This document shows, one piece after another, positions 26,244 through 34,294 of a stretch of 64,000 nt of DNA; the stretch's first letter is position 1; each line of letters opens with the position of its first letter. The DNA lies in contig NZ_JAFMOW010000052.1 in the NCBI RefSeq assembly GCF_019049675.1, positions 1 to 64,000 on the forward strand. The letters are read 5' to 3'. This DNA comes from Rahnella bonaserana. Its GTDB lineage: Bacteria > Pseudomonadota > Gammaproteobacteria > Enterobacterales > Enterobacteriaceae. The position numbers and the translations under genes were made by a program. Below the pieces are notes generated by a model that worked only from the letters and a program-made list of their open reading frames with translations, was not told the DNA's origin and ran no database searches.

Positions 26244-27680
26244 ATGAGTAAGGTTTCAATCGCCATTCCTGACGGATTTATTCTCGGTGCTGCGGCATCT
26301 GCGTGGCAGACCGAAGGCTGGAGCGGCAAAAAAGACGGCCAGGATTCGTATCTGGATCTCTGGTACAAAAATAACCGCCATGTCTGGCACAACGGTTACG
26401 GCCCGGCGAAAGCCACCGATTTCATCAACCGCTACAAAGAAGATGTGGCGCTGATGAAAGCCAGCGGGCTGACGCATTATCGCACGTCAGTAAACTGGTC
26501 GCGCTTTTTCACCGACTACGAACGGGGCACCGTCGATGAAGAATACGCGGCCTACATTGACGACTATCTTGATGAGATGAAGCGCAATGGCATCGAACCG
26601 ATGTTGTGCCTGGAACACTATGAATTACCCGCCTTTCTGATTGAAAAATATGATGGCTGGAGCTCGAAAAAGGTCGTCGAACTGTTTGTGCTCTACGCGG
26701 AGAAAGTCTTCGAACGGTATGCCGGAAAAGTCAGCCGCTGGTTTACCTTCAACGAACCGGTGGTGGTGCAAACCCGCGTGTATCTGGATGCGATCCGCTG
26801 GCCGTTCGAGCAAAATACTGCGAAATGGATGCAGTGGAATCATCACAAAGTGCTGGCAACAGCGAAAGTCGTCGAACTGTTCCATCGCAAAAAATATAAC
26901 GCCGCAGGCACCGTCGGGGTGATTTTAAATCCGGAGGTGACTTACGCCCGCTCTTCAGCGGCGCACGATCAGAAGGCGGCGCATTTATACGATTTATTCT
27001 ACAACCGGGTATTTCTGGACCCGATGATTAAAGGGGAATATCCGCAGGAGTTGCTGGAATTGCTGGAAAAGCACGGCGTGCATTTCGATTATTCCGAAGC
27101 AGAACTGGCGATTATCCGTAATAACACGGTGGATGAAGTGGGTATTAATCTCTATTACCCGCACCGCGTAAAAGCGCCGTCCCGCGAGTGGAATAAAGAG
27201 ACGCCATTTCATCCGGCGTATTACTACGAACATTTCGAATTACCTGGCCGCCGGATGAACAAATCGCGTGGCTGGGAAATCTATCCAAAAATTGTTTATG
27301 ACATGGCGATGCGCATTAAAACGGAATACGGGAATATTTCGTGGTTTGTGGCGGAAAACGGCATGGGTATCGAAAATGAAGGGCAGTTCCGCGATACAAA
27401 AAGCGGGGAAATTCAGGACGACTATCGTATTGAATTTGTTGCTGAGCATCTTTACTGGACATTAAAAGCGCGGGAAGACGGCGCAAATTGTCAGGGATAT
27501 ATGCTCTGGGCATTCACCGATAATGTCTCGCCAATGAACGCGTTTAAAAACCGTTACGGTCTTATTGAGATTGATCTTGATAACAAGCGTGATCGCCGTC
27601 AGAAGAAATCATCTCACTGGTTTAAATCGCTCAGTGAAAGTGGTGTGTTGTCATTAACGCTCGATGACCAGGAAAAATAA
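26244..27680 (+). CDS. GH1 6-phospho-beta-glycosidase
   Basis: A 478-residue glycoside hydrolase family 1 enzyme that cleaves phosphorylated beta-glycosides delivered by the adjacent PTS, giving glucose-6-phosphate (or galactose-6-phosphate) and the aglycone. The acid/base Glu171 lies in F-T-F-N-E-P and the nucleophile Glu371 in V-A-E-N-G-M. It acts in the cytosol. Glucoside versus galactoside preference cannot be fixed from sequence alone. Confidence 0.93.
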   Translation: MSKVSIAIPDGFILGAAASAWQTEGWSGKKDGQDSYLDLWYKNNRHVWHNGYGPAKATDFINRYKEDVALMKASGLTHYRTSVNWSRFFTDYERGTVDEEYAAYIDDYLDEMKRNGIEPMLCLEHYELPAFLIEKYDGWSSKKVVELFVLYAEKVFERYAGKVSRWFTFNEPVVVQTRVYLDAIRWPFEQNTAKWMQWNHHKVLATAKVVELFHRKKYNAAGTVGVILNPEVTYARSSAAHDQKAAHLYDLFYNRVFLDPMIKGEYPQELLELLEKHGVHFDYSEAELAIIRNNTVDEVGINLYYPHRVKAPSREWNKETPFHPAYYYEHFELPGRRMNKSRGWEIYPKIVYDMAMRIKTEYGNISWFVAENGMGIENEGQFRDTKSGEIQDDYRIEFVAEHLYWTLKAREDGANCQGYMLWAFTDNVSPMNAFKNRYGLIEIDLDNKRDRRQKKSSHWFKSLSESGVLSLTLDDQEK

Positions 27681-27695
27681 CCTAAGGAAAACACT

Positions 27696-28013
27696 ATGAA
27701 ACGACTCGTTTTAGCCTGTTCGGCAGGGATGTCCACGTCACTGGTGGTCACCAAAATGGAAAAAGAAGCCGCCGCGCGCGGTCTGGAATTTAAGATTTAC
27801 GCCATCCCGGAAAATAATCTGCGTGATGAGCTGGAAGCCTATGGCCGCGATATTGTCGCTGTTCTGCTCGGGCCGCAGGTACGCTTTAAGCTGGCGGAGA
27901 ATAAAAAGCTGACTGATGAGCACGGGATCCCGATTGCAGTGATCGACATGGTGGCTTACGGCACGTTAAACGGTGCAAAAGTGCTGGATCAGGCGCTATC
28001 TCTGATACAGTAA
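27696..28013 (+). CDS. PTS EIIB, lactose/cellobiose family
   Basis: A 105-residue EIIB with the P-loop-like A-C-S-A-G-M-S-T-S-L and phosphocysteine Cys8. It passes phosphate from EIIA (24279-24596, opposite strand) to the sugar bound by EIIC. It starts 15 bp after the GH1 gene, within the operon. Confidence 0.94.
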   Translation: MKRLVLACSAGMSTSLVVTKMEKEAAARGLEFKIYAIPENNLRDELEAYGRDIVAVLLGPQVRFKLAENKKLTDEHGIPIAVIDMVAYGTLNGAKVLDQALSLIQ

Positions 28014-28051
28014 CATCCGGTCTTTTTTGTTATTTGCATCAGGGTGATTGT

Positions 28052-28825
28052 GTGGAAAAAGGTGTGGTTTCGCAGGACAGAAAGCAGTATCAGGAAATCG
28101 GGCACGACCTGCGTGAGCAAATCAAGCAAGGGCATTTCGCCGTAGGATCCCGCCTGCCGCCCGAAAGGAACATGGCGGAAACCTACGGTGTCAGCCGGAC
28201 GATTGTGCGCGAAGCCTTACTGATGCTGGAACTGGAAGGCACGGTGGATATCCGTCAGGGTTCCGGCGTGTACGTGATCCGCATTCCTTCTCAGGAAGAG
28301 GGTGAAGACGAACTGATGTATCAGGGGCAAATTGGCCCCTTTGAAATCCTGCAGGCGCGGCAGTTGCTCGAAAGCAATATTGCCGCGTTTGCCGCCAAAA
28401 TGGCCACCAAAGCCGATATCGAAAATCTGCGCCGCACGCTGGAGCAGGAACAGATTGCCATCGTTGCTAATGACGAAAGCGGCGATAACGACAGGCTGTT
28501 TCATCTGCTGATTGCCGGCGCGACGCAAAATCAGATGCTGCTCGATTCAGTGAAAAATATCTGGATGCACCGCGATTCCAGCCCGCTGTGGAAACAGTTA
28601 CACAGTCATATCGCTACCCGCGGTTACCGTCTGAAATGGCTGGCTGATCATCAGAATATTTTGGCCGCACTGCGCCGCCGTGACGTCATGGGCTCTTATC
28701 AGGCGATGTGGCAGCACATGGAAAACGTCAAAAATACGCTGATGGAACTGTCGGATGTCGATGCACCGGAGTTTGACGGTTATCTGTTTGAATCCGTGCC
28801 GATTTTTCAGGGTAAGCTGGTCTGA
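28052..28825 (+). CDS. GntR/FadR-family (FCD) regulator, UxuR/ExuR-like
   Basis: A 257-residue regulator with an N-terminal GntR winged helix (L-P-P-E-R-N-M-A-E-T-Y-G-V-S-R-T-I-V-R-E-A-L) and an all-helical FCD ligand domain ending R-R-R-D-V-M-G-S-Y-Q-A-M-W-Q-H-M. The GTG at 28052 has AGGGTG 5 bp upstream; an earlier TTG at 28034 is less likely. The subgroup matches UxuR/ExuR, and motifs like theirs occur twice in the divergent promoter region of this PTS locus. It probably represses the locus until a substrate or its phosphate binds. Confidence 0.88.
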   Translation: MEKGVVSQDRKQYQEIGHDLREQIKQGHFAVGSRLPPERNMAETYGVSRTIVREALLMLELEGTVDIRQGSGVYVIRIPSQEEGEDELMYQGQIGPFEILQARQLLESNIAAFAAKMATKADIENLRRTLEQEQIAIVANDESGDNDRLFHLLIAGATQNQMLLDSVKNIWMHRDSSPLWKQLHSHIATRGYRLKWLADHQNILAALRRRDVMGSYQAMWQHMENVKNTLMELSDVDAPEFDGYLFESVPIFQGKLV

Positions 28826-28830
28826 GCGCG

Positions 28831-29304
28831 ATGAAAATCATTAATCTCACTGAAAGACCTGAATTTGCGGAAGCGGTTGCCGACTGGCAATGGCAGGCGT
28901 TTGGCAGCGAAAACAGCCGCGAGTTTTTCGCCAGCGTGGTGAAAAGCTGTCTGACCGGCGCGGATTTGCCACAAACCTTTATTGCGCTTGATGGTGACAC
29001 CTTAGCGGGAACGGTGGGATTGTGGCGCTGCGATTTGATCAGCCGTCAGGATCTGACGCCGTGGCTGGCGGCGTTATATGTGGATGACGCATATCGTTCG
29101 TGCGGGCTGGGGCAAAAGTTACAGGAATTTGTGCTGGAACAAAGCCGCAGCAGCGGCTTTCGTGAGGTGTATCTCTACGCCGAATTCACCGGCTATTACG
29201 AACGTTTTGGCTGGGAATATATCGGCGATGCGCTGGATTATCCTGACAAGCCGGTACGCGTCTATCACCAGTCACTTCAGGCACCAGTGACTTCAGGTCG
29301 TTGA
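28831..29304 (+). CDS. GNAT-family N-acetyltransferase
   Basis: A 157-residue acetyltransferase with the acetyl-CoA loop in A-A-L-Y-V-D-D-A-Y-R-S-C-G-L-G-Q-K-L and a late Y-Y-E-R-F-G-W-E-Y motif typical of the fold. It starts 5 bp after the GntR gene, so it is probably co-transcribed with the PTS locus. Its 3' end overlaps the convergent galR by 12 bp. Substrate unknown. Confidence 0.87.
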   Translation: MKIINLTERPEFAEAVADWQWQAFGSENSREFFASVVKSCLTGADLPQTFIALDGDTLAGTVGLWRCDLISRQDLTPWLAALYVDDAYRSCGLGQKLQEFVLEQSRSSGFREVYLYAEFTGYYERFGWEYIGDALDYPDKPVRVYHQSLQAPVTSGR

Positions 29305-30300
29305 CGGGCTGCTCACCGAGTGCCGGCGAACCAGCGTCGGGCTGAACATGTGGGTCGTTTCCGGCAGCGGCTGACCGTTTGCCAGAGCTAACGCCAGTTG
29401 CGCAGCCTGATTCGCCATCGCCACCACCGGATAACGCACCGTGGTCAGGCGCGGGCGCAGGTAACGCGATATCAGCACATCATCAAATCCAATCAGCGAA
29501 ATTTCTCCCGGCACATCAATGCTGTTATCGCTTAATACCGATAACGCACCGGCGGCCATCGGGTCGTTGTAGCAGGTCACCGCCGTGAATCCTCTGCCCA
29601 GTCCCAGTAAATCGGCCATGGCTTTTTCGCCACCGATTTCATCGGGTTCTGCATAGGCAATCAGCTTATCATCGACAGGAATATTGTGTTCCGTCAGCGC
29701 ATCGATATAACCCTGCAAACGATCACTGGCATCAGAAATACCGTGGTTGGAACATAAAATCGCGATGCGCTGATGTCCGGCCTGAATAAGATGGCGGGTC
29801 GCCAGCCAGGAACCGTAACGGTCATCGAGGGCGATACAGCGTTGCTCAAAGCCCGGCAATGTGCGGTTAATCAGTACCATACCGGGGATTTGCTGCATCA
29901 GGCTGGTCAGTTCATCTTCCGGCAGCATTTTGGCGTGAACCACTAACGCCGCACAGCGGTGGCGGATCAGCTGTTCAATGGCCTGACGCTCTTTGTCGAC
30001 GTTATGGTAGCCGTTGCCAATTAACAGGAAGTTACCTGTGGCATAGGCCACCTGTTCAACTGCTTTGACCATCGCACCGAAAAACGGGTCAGAAACGTCG
30101 GCCACGATTAGCCCCAGCGTTTCAGTCGCCTGCTGAGCCAGTGCGCGGGCGTTGGCATTCGGGTGATATTGCAGATGTTGCATGGCGTTCTGTACGGCTT
30201 CCCGCGAGCTGTCGCTGGCTTTCGGGGAATGGTTTATTACGCGTGAAACGGTCGCAACCGATACGCCTGCCAGTTTTGCTACATCCTTAATCGTTGCCAT
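29293..30300 (-). CDS. galR: Galactose repressor GalR
   Basis: A 335-residue LacI-family repressor. The N-terminal M-A-T-I-K-D-V-A-K-L-A-G-V-S-V-A-T-V-S-R and core G-L-I-V-A-D-V-S-D-P-F-F-G-A-M-V-K-A are nearly identical to E. coli GalR. It represses galactose transport and metabolism genes and is released by galactose (known). Its place near lysA matches E. coli synteny. A GalR-type operator lies 20 bp upstream of the start, indicating autoregulation. Confidence 0.96.
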   Translation of the reverse strand: MATIKDVAKLAGVSVATVSRVINHSPKASDSSREAVQNAMQHLQYHPNANARALAQQATETLGLIVADVSDPFFGAMVKAVEQVAYATGNFLLIGNGYHNVDKERQAIEQLIRHRCAALVVHAKMLPEDELTSLMQQIPGMVLINRTLPGFEQRCIALDDRYGSWLATRHLIQAGHQRIAILCSNHGISDASDRLQGYIDALTEHNIPVDDKLIAYAEPDEIGGEKAMADLLGLGRGFTAVTCYNDPMAAGALSVLSDNSIDVPGEISLIGFDDVLISRYLRPRLTTVRYPVVAMANQAAQLALALANGQPLPETTHMFSPTLVRRHSVSSPSTT

Positions 30301-30320
30301 AACACTTCCGTTTTCCGTGA

Positions 30321-30336
30321 GGGTAATCGGTTACAC
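30321..30336. promoter_or_regulatory. GalR/GalS operator before galR
   Basis: GGGTAATCGGTTACAC read on the minus strand is GTGTAACCGATTACCC, which differs at one position from the GalR consensus GTGTAANCGNTTACAC. Autorepression is inferred. Confidence 0.8.
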
Positions 30337-30434
30337 CAGCCAGTTTTGCGGAAAAGACCTGAGGCTGCAAGGATGACGATCGCAACTTTGGCATGTAAGC
30401 GTGATGTAACGGAAAAAATACAGGAAAGTTTTGC

Positions 30435-30454
30435 GCCTCCTCTGTGCAGGAGGC
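30435..30454. repeat. Short intergenic palindrome
   Basis: Stem GCCTCCT/AGGAGGC with loop CTGTGC lies between galR and the LysR gene of the accessory cluster. It resembles the hairpin at 12011-12030 and sits near the left edge of the insert. Confidence 0.4.
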
Positions 30455-30516
30455 GGCGGGGAGAGGGGGCAGGCGACACAATTCCCGGCGTAAACGTCAC
30501 TCCACTTTCCTTCTGA

Positions 30517-31437
30517 CTACACCCTTCCCTCCTCCTTAATCCACTGCATAAAATCATCGATAAACACTCGTGTTTTAAGCGGCAGCAGTTTATTGGGCAG
30601 GGTGATTGCGTAGGTGTTGCGCGGCAGGGGGTTCTCCACTCGCCATTCAGGCAACACGCGATGCAATTTTCCATTCGCGATATATCGGTTGGCAATGAAT
30701 GTGGGGATCAGCGCAATGCCAACACCCTGCAAGATGGCGTCAATCATGGCGTCGCTGTTATTGATCATCAACCGTGGAACCAGCGTCACAGTCTCCATTA
30801 TATCATTGTGCCAAAAACGCCAGGCACCGCGAAATTGCCGTTCATCGGGGAAAAAAATGTTGTGTTTGGTGAGCGCAGCCGGGAAATCCGGCAGCGCTTC
30901 GTCGTAATCCGCAGAACAAACCAATACGTAATCAATAGGCATCAGGGCACGGGCTACCATGTTCTCCGGTGGACTTTCGGTGACGCGCAGTGCCAGATCG
31001 TAGGCGTCCTGCGTTAAATTCGTGACGCGATCGGTCAGCGACAGCTCGACGTTTATTTCAGGATAGCGGCGTAAAAATGCAGGCAAAAAAGGGGTGAGCA
31101 GGATCTTACCCAGTGTGTTAGGCGCGGTGATCCGCAAAACACCCTGAGGAGTGTCGCTGAAGCTGTCTGCCCGGGAAAAAAGTGTCTGCGTAGCGGACAG
31201 AACCGTCAGCGCCTGCTGATAGATTTCCAGTCCGATCTCGGTGATGGCGACAGAGCGGGTCGAGCGGGTAAATAACACCACATTCAGACGCTTCTCCAGC
31301 CGGTCTATCATCCTGCTCACGGAAGAGGGAGCCAGCGAAGCCTCCCGTCCTGCAGAAGAAAAACTCCCTTTTTCAACCACCTGAATAAAAACGGACAAAC
31401 TGGGAAGGAGTTCGGCTAACTCATTTGTGCTTTTCAC
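30517..31437 (-). CDS. LysR-family regulator of the biosynthetic cluster
   Basis: A 306-residue LysR-type regulator. The GTG at 31437 has an AGAG ribosome site and gives the usual length; an ATG at 31479 adds 14 residues without one. The helix-turn-helix region is F-I-Q-V-V-E-K-G-S-F-S-S-A-G-R-E-A-S-L-A with S-S-V-S-R-M-I-D-R-L-E. The effector domain has F-L-P-A-F-L-R-R-Y-P-E-I-N-V-E-L. It is divergent from the first cluster gene across about 120 bp and is the obvious candidate regulator. Effector unknown. Confidence 0.87.
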   Translation of the reverse strand: MKSTNELAELLPSLSVFIQVVEKGSFSSAGREASLAPSSVSRMIDRLEKRLNVVLFTRSTRSVAITEIGLEIYQQALTVLSATQTLFSRADSFSDTPQGVLRITAPNTLGKILLTPFLPAFLRRYPEINVELSLTDRVTNLTQDAYDLALRVTESPPENMVARALMPIDYVLVCSADYDEALPDFPAALTKHNIFFPDERQFRGAWRFWHNDIMETVTLVPRLMINNSDAMIDAILQGVGIALIPTFIANRYIANGKLHRVLPEWRVENPLPRNTYAITLPNKLLPLKTRVFIDDFMQWIKEEGRV

Positions 31438-31556
31438 GCATAGCTCTTTTGTTTCTGGAATATCTATCCAAATTATCATCAAGCCGTATGATGTTCAACA
31501 GAGGCAATCTCTGGTGAGAATAAGCCACAATAGTCAATTTAATTAATGGGTTAGCT

Positions 31557-32528
31557 ATGTTGAACCAAACGGTTATTGAACGGATACGCCAGCACGATGT
31601 GCTGAATGTTGGCGTTAGTCTGGGTTTTAAAGGATTGTCGTTTCGTAATGCATTACATAATTGCTGGGAAGGGTTCGACATTGATTTAGCCCGTGCGGTA
31701 GCGGTGGCGGTGTTAGGTGATGTCGGAAAAATTCATTATATGCCGCTGCAGTCCGGTGACCGTTTTCGGGCGCTGCGTGACGGAGTGATTGACCTGGGGT
31801 CATTTAATTCCAGCATCACCTTCCAGCGTGAATCTGAGTCAGAAATCAGTTTTGTTCATCCGATGCTGTTTGATGGTGAAGTGCTGATGACGCCGGCGAG
31901 TAATTTGCTCGAACCCGTTGAACAGGCAAAGTATACCCGCGAGCGCCGGATAGCAGCCATGCGGGGATCAACTACCGAAGAAAACCTGAAGCGTTACTTT
32001 GGAAATTTAAATCTCTCCTGCGAGATCCGACTGTTTGATTCGCCGAATCAGGCCCGTCAGGCTTATCAGCTGGGCGAATGCAATATTTACTGTCTCGATT
32101 CCTATCTGCTGGCCGGCGAACGTGCTCAGCTGAAAGATAAAGAAGCGCACATTATCTTGCAGGACCGCATCTCGCTGGAAGCCATGTCACCGGCAGTGTC
32201 CTCACATGATACGCAGTGGCTGAAAGCGGTGACCTGGATCATGCGTACGCTGATAGAAGCGGAAAACTTACAGATCACCAGCAAAAACATTCTGGAAATG
32301 AGTCAGGAGGCGACGGGATACCTGCGCACTTTCCTTTATCCGTCAGAACAGCATTGTAAAAATCTGGGGCTGCGTCCTGATTTTATCCGCGCGATCATTC
32401 ATCAGGTCGGAAATTACGGTGAAATATTCCAGCGTAATTTGGGGAAATACTCCGAGCTTAATCAGGAACGTCGGGATAATAATTTATGGTCTAAAGGGGG
32501 GATGCTGTATTCACCTTTATTTATCTGA
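31557..32528 (+). CDS. Amino-acid-binding-protein-like (AapJ-type) protein without a signal peptide
   Basis: A 323-residue protein resembling the solute-binding component of general amino-acid ABC transporters (AapJ/BztA): C-W-E-G-F-D-I-D-L-A-R-A-V-A-V-A-V-L-G-D, Y-M-P-L-Q-S-G-D-R-F-R-A-L-R-D-G-V-I-D and later A-A-M-R-G-S-T-T-E-E-N. Residues 1-15 are charged, with no Sec, Tat or lipoprotein signal. There is no permease or ATPase gene nearby. So it probably stays in the cytosol as a binding protein or an enzyme; cyclohexadienyl dehydratase is a known precedent for an enzyme with this fold. It is the first gene of the plus-strand cluster. Confidence 0.75.
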   Translation: MLNQTVIERIRQHDVLNVGVSLGFKGLSFRNALHNCWEGFDIDLARAVAVAVLGDVGKIHYMPLQSGDRFRALRDGVIDLGSFNSSITFQRESESEISFVHPMLFDGEVLMTPASNLLEPVEQAKYTRERRIAAMRGSTTEENLKRYFGNLNLSCEIRLFDSPNQARQAYQLGECNIYCLDSYLLAGERAQLKDKEAHIILQDRISLEAMSPAVSSHDTQWLKAVTWIMRTLIEAENLQITSKNILEMSQEATGYLRTFLYPSEQHCKNLGLRPDFIRAIIHQVGNYGEIFQRNLGKYSELNQERRDNNLWSKGGMLYSPLFI

Positions 32529-32606
32529 CATCTCATTTTATCCAGATTGATTTAATAACAAATTTCTTGTGCGATTATCATTTTAATATTCTTTGACAGG
32601 AACATC

Positions 32607-33500
32607 ATGAGTGAATTATTGGCTGAAAAACAGCAAAAGATGGTATTGTCCGGTTCAGTAAAAAAAGGTTTCAGTTATTTAGACACACAGTCTGACAATG
32701 TAGATTTTAATATTATCAAGAATATTATTCTCCACGGTCATCATCAGGGTAATGTTCTGTATATTATCCGCGACTTTGCTAATAAAAAAATCTGCCAGGA
32801 TGTCGCAGAAAAGTTTAATCAGATGGTAAATCGCAACGGGGGCGGAAACCGCGCCGATGACGGTTTTGTTCTGACCAATCAGATTGGCGCCACACAGTTT
32901 TCACGTAACGGTGAAGAGTATATGGCGGAAGTTAACCGCGTAAACGGCAGTGTTGCAGAACTGATGTCCGTCGCGGACAGCTATGCCACCGAGTCCCTGT
33001 TCCTCAATCGCACGCTGGAAGACTTATTCCTTGACGAAGGCATCCATTTTGGCCCGGCGCGTTATAAGAATTCTTACGCCAGCTTTGCCACGTTCCGACG
33101 CTGGCTGGATAACGGAGTCATGTCGCTGATGCCTCATGAAGACCGCGCCCAGCTTAAGTTCGCGCAACAGGACAATTTTGAAATTTCCGATGCAATGACG
33201 GTTACCGCGTTTAATGTGTGCCTGGAAGCGGCGCAGGGCGGCGGCGAATTGAAAATGTGGAACCTCGATCCGGATGAGCCCTGCCGCGCCCGCTTTGGCG
33301 TGACTGACACCGGTTATCCCTATCCTCCGCACCTGTTGCAGGGAGTGGAATCACTGTCAGTGCGACTGAATGCCGGGGATATTTACTTTATGAACGCCTG
33401 TCATCTGCACGGCGTCAGCAGCGTCAGTGAGGGAAGTCGTCTTACGGCCGGGCGCTTTATTGGCAGACTCAATAACAGCAAAGTGGTGTATTGGACATAA
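32607..33500 (+). CDS. Fe(II)/2-oxoglutarate-dependent oxygenase 1
   Basis: A 297-residue protein with a complete Fe(II)/2-oxoglutarate facial triad: His177 and Asp179 in M-P-H-E-D-R and His268 in C-H-L-H-G-V, followed ten residues later by Arg278, the usual 2-oxoglutarate anchor. L-N-A-G-D-I-Y-F-M-N just before the distal His is typical of the jelly-roll core. The first 150 residues do not match a family I know. It probably hydroxylates, desaturates or halogenates an amino-acid-like substrate; Asp179 argues against halogenation. AGGAACATC precedes the ATG. The upstream gap and the first codons are A/T-rich. Confidence 0.8.
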   Translation: MSELLAEKQQKMVLSGSVKKGFSYLDTQSDNVDFNIIKNIILHGHHQGNVLYIIRDFANKKICQDVAEKFNQMVNRNGGGNRADDGFVLTNQIGATQFSRNGEEYMAEVNRVNGSVAELMSVADSYATESLFLNRTLEDLFLDEGIHFGPARYKNSYASFATFRRWLDNGVMSLMPHEDRAQLKFAQQDNFEISDAMTVTAFNVCLEAAQGGGELKMWNLDPDEPCRARFGVTDTGYPYPPHLLQGVESLSVRLNAGDIYFMNACHLHGVSSVSEGSRLTAGRFIGRLNNSKVVYWT

Positions 33501-33513
33501 CAGGAGTGAATTA

Positions 33514-33549
33514 ATGTTGGTGATTCTTTCTCTCTTTGTCCTGAATTAA
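33514..33549 (+). CDS. Possible 11-residue hydrophobic leader peptide
   Basis: AGGAG (33502-33506) lies 7 bp before ATG, opening an 11-codon frame M-L-V-I-L-S-L-F-V-L-N ending in TAA 13 bp before the next gene. Seven of eleven residues are Leu, Val or Ile. The ribosome site is better than that of the following oxygenase gene. It may couple translation or sense branched-chain amino acids; it may also be chance. Confidence 0.35.
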   Translation: MLVILSLFVLN

Positions 33550-33562
33550 TAACGAGCCTTAT

Positions 33563-34294
33563 ATGGAACATGTTAATCATCTTGCCACCGGGGGATATGC
33601 GTTTATTCCCGGTAGTTATTATCAAACATTGTCTGATGTTAATTACGATAATAAAGATATTTTTCTTTCTGAACTTGAACAATTAAAACTGGCGTATGAA
33701 CAACTGACGCTGGATCCTTATTCTGCGGGGAATCGCTGGCGCGGTTATGCGCAATGCCGGCGCAATGAGCAGGGCGAGTTGAGTTTTGGTCATTTTACGG
33801 AATATAAGCAAACTAAAAAATACAATCCGGACACCGGCGGTATTGTTCGCCATTATCCTTTGCTGCCCGAAAATATTACGGCTAACCGCCTGATGCAGGC
33901 GATTTTACAGGACGACATCGCGTTTGTTGAAGCCTATGAGCGTATCGGGCCGCTGGAAGAGCTGTCTGTCGGCATTCATTTATTCCGCTATGAAGCGCAG
34001 TGTGATGCGCCCGCGTACAGCTCGCCTGTCTGGCTGCATAAAGATGATGAGGATGTAGTGTTTGTTCACCTGATCCATGCCTCCGACAACATGCTGGGTG
34101 GCGACAATCTGATTGCCCCGAACCCTAAAAATATCGAGCGGGTGCTGCGTCTTGAGGCGTTATTCGACACGCTGGTGGTGAATCACGACAAATACCATGC
34201 GGTAACACCCATAGGCTGCCGCCAGCCGGGTGAGACGGCACTGCGTGACATCATTCTGGTGACGTTCCAGCGCACGGTGAAGGAAGCAGCATGA
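33563..34294 (+). CDS. Fe(II)/2-oxoglutarate oxygenase 2 (2OG-Fe_Oxy_2, isoleucine-dioxygenase family)
   Basis: A 243-residue protein of the 2OG-Fe_Oxy_2 family (PF10014), which includes Bacillus L-isoleucine 4-hydroxylase and relatives acting on free aliphatic amino acids. Iron ligands are His159 and Asp161 in W-L-H-K-D-D-E-D and His212 in D-K-Y-H-A-V-T-P-I; G-G-D-N-L-I lies between, as in the family. By family it probably hydroxylates a free Leu, Ile, Met or similar amino acid. It overlaps the next gene's ATG by 4 bp. It is unrelated in sequence to oxygenase 1, so the two are likely to do different steps. Confidence 0.85.
   Translation: MEHVNHLATGGYAFIPGSYYQTLSDVNYDNKDIFLSELEQLKLAYEQLTLDPYSAGNRWRGYAQCRRNEQGELSFGHFTEYKQTKKYNPDTGGIVRHYPLLPENITANRLMQAILQDDIAFVEAYERIGPLEELSVGIHLFRYEAQCDAPAYSSPVWLHKDDEDVVFVHLIHASDNMLGGDNLIAPNPKNIERVLRLEALFDTLVVNHDKYHAVTPIGCRQPGETALRDIILVTFQRTVKEAA

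Noticed and set aside
31557-32528. Ordinary amino-acid ABC transporter locus
   Set aside because: There is no signal peptide on the binding-protein-like product and no permease or ATPase gene nearby.
33563-34294. Oxygenase 2 as an amino-acid halogenase
   Set aside because: The Asp of the H-x-D iron motif is present; Fe(II)/2OG halogenases have Gly or Ala there.
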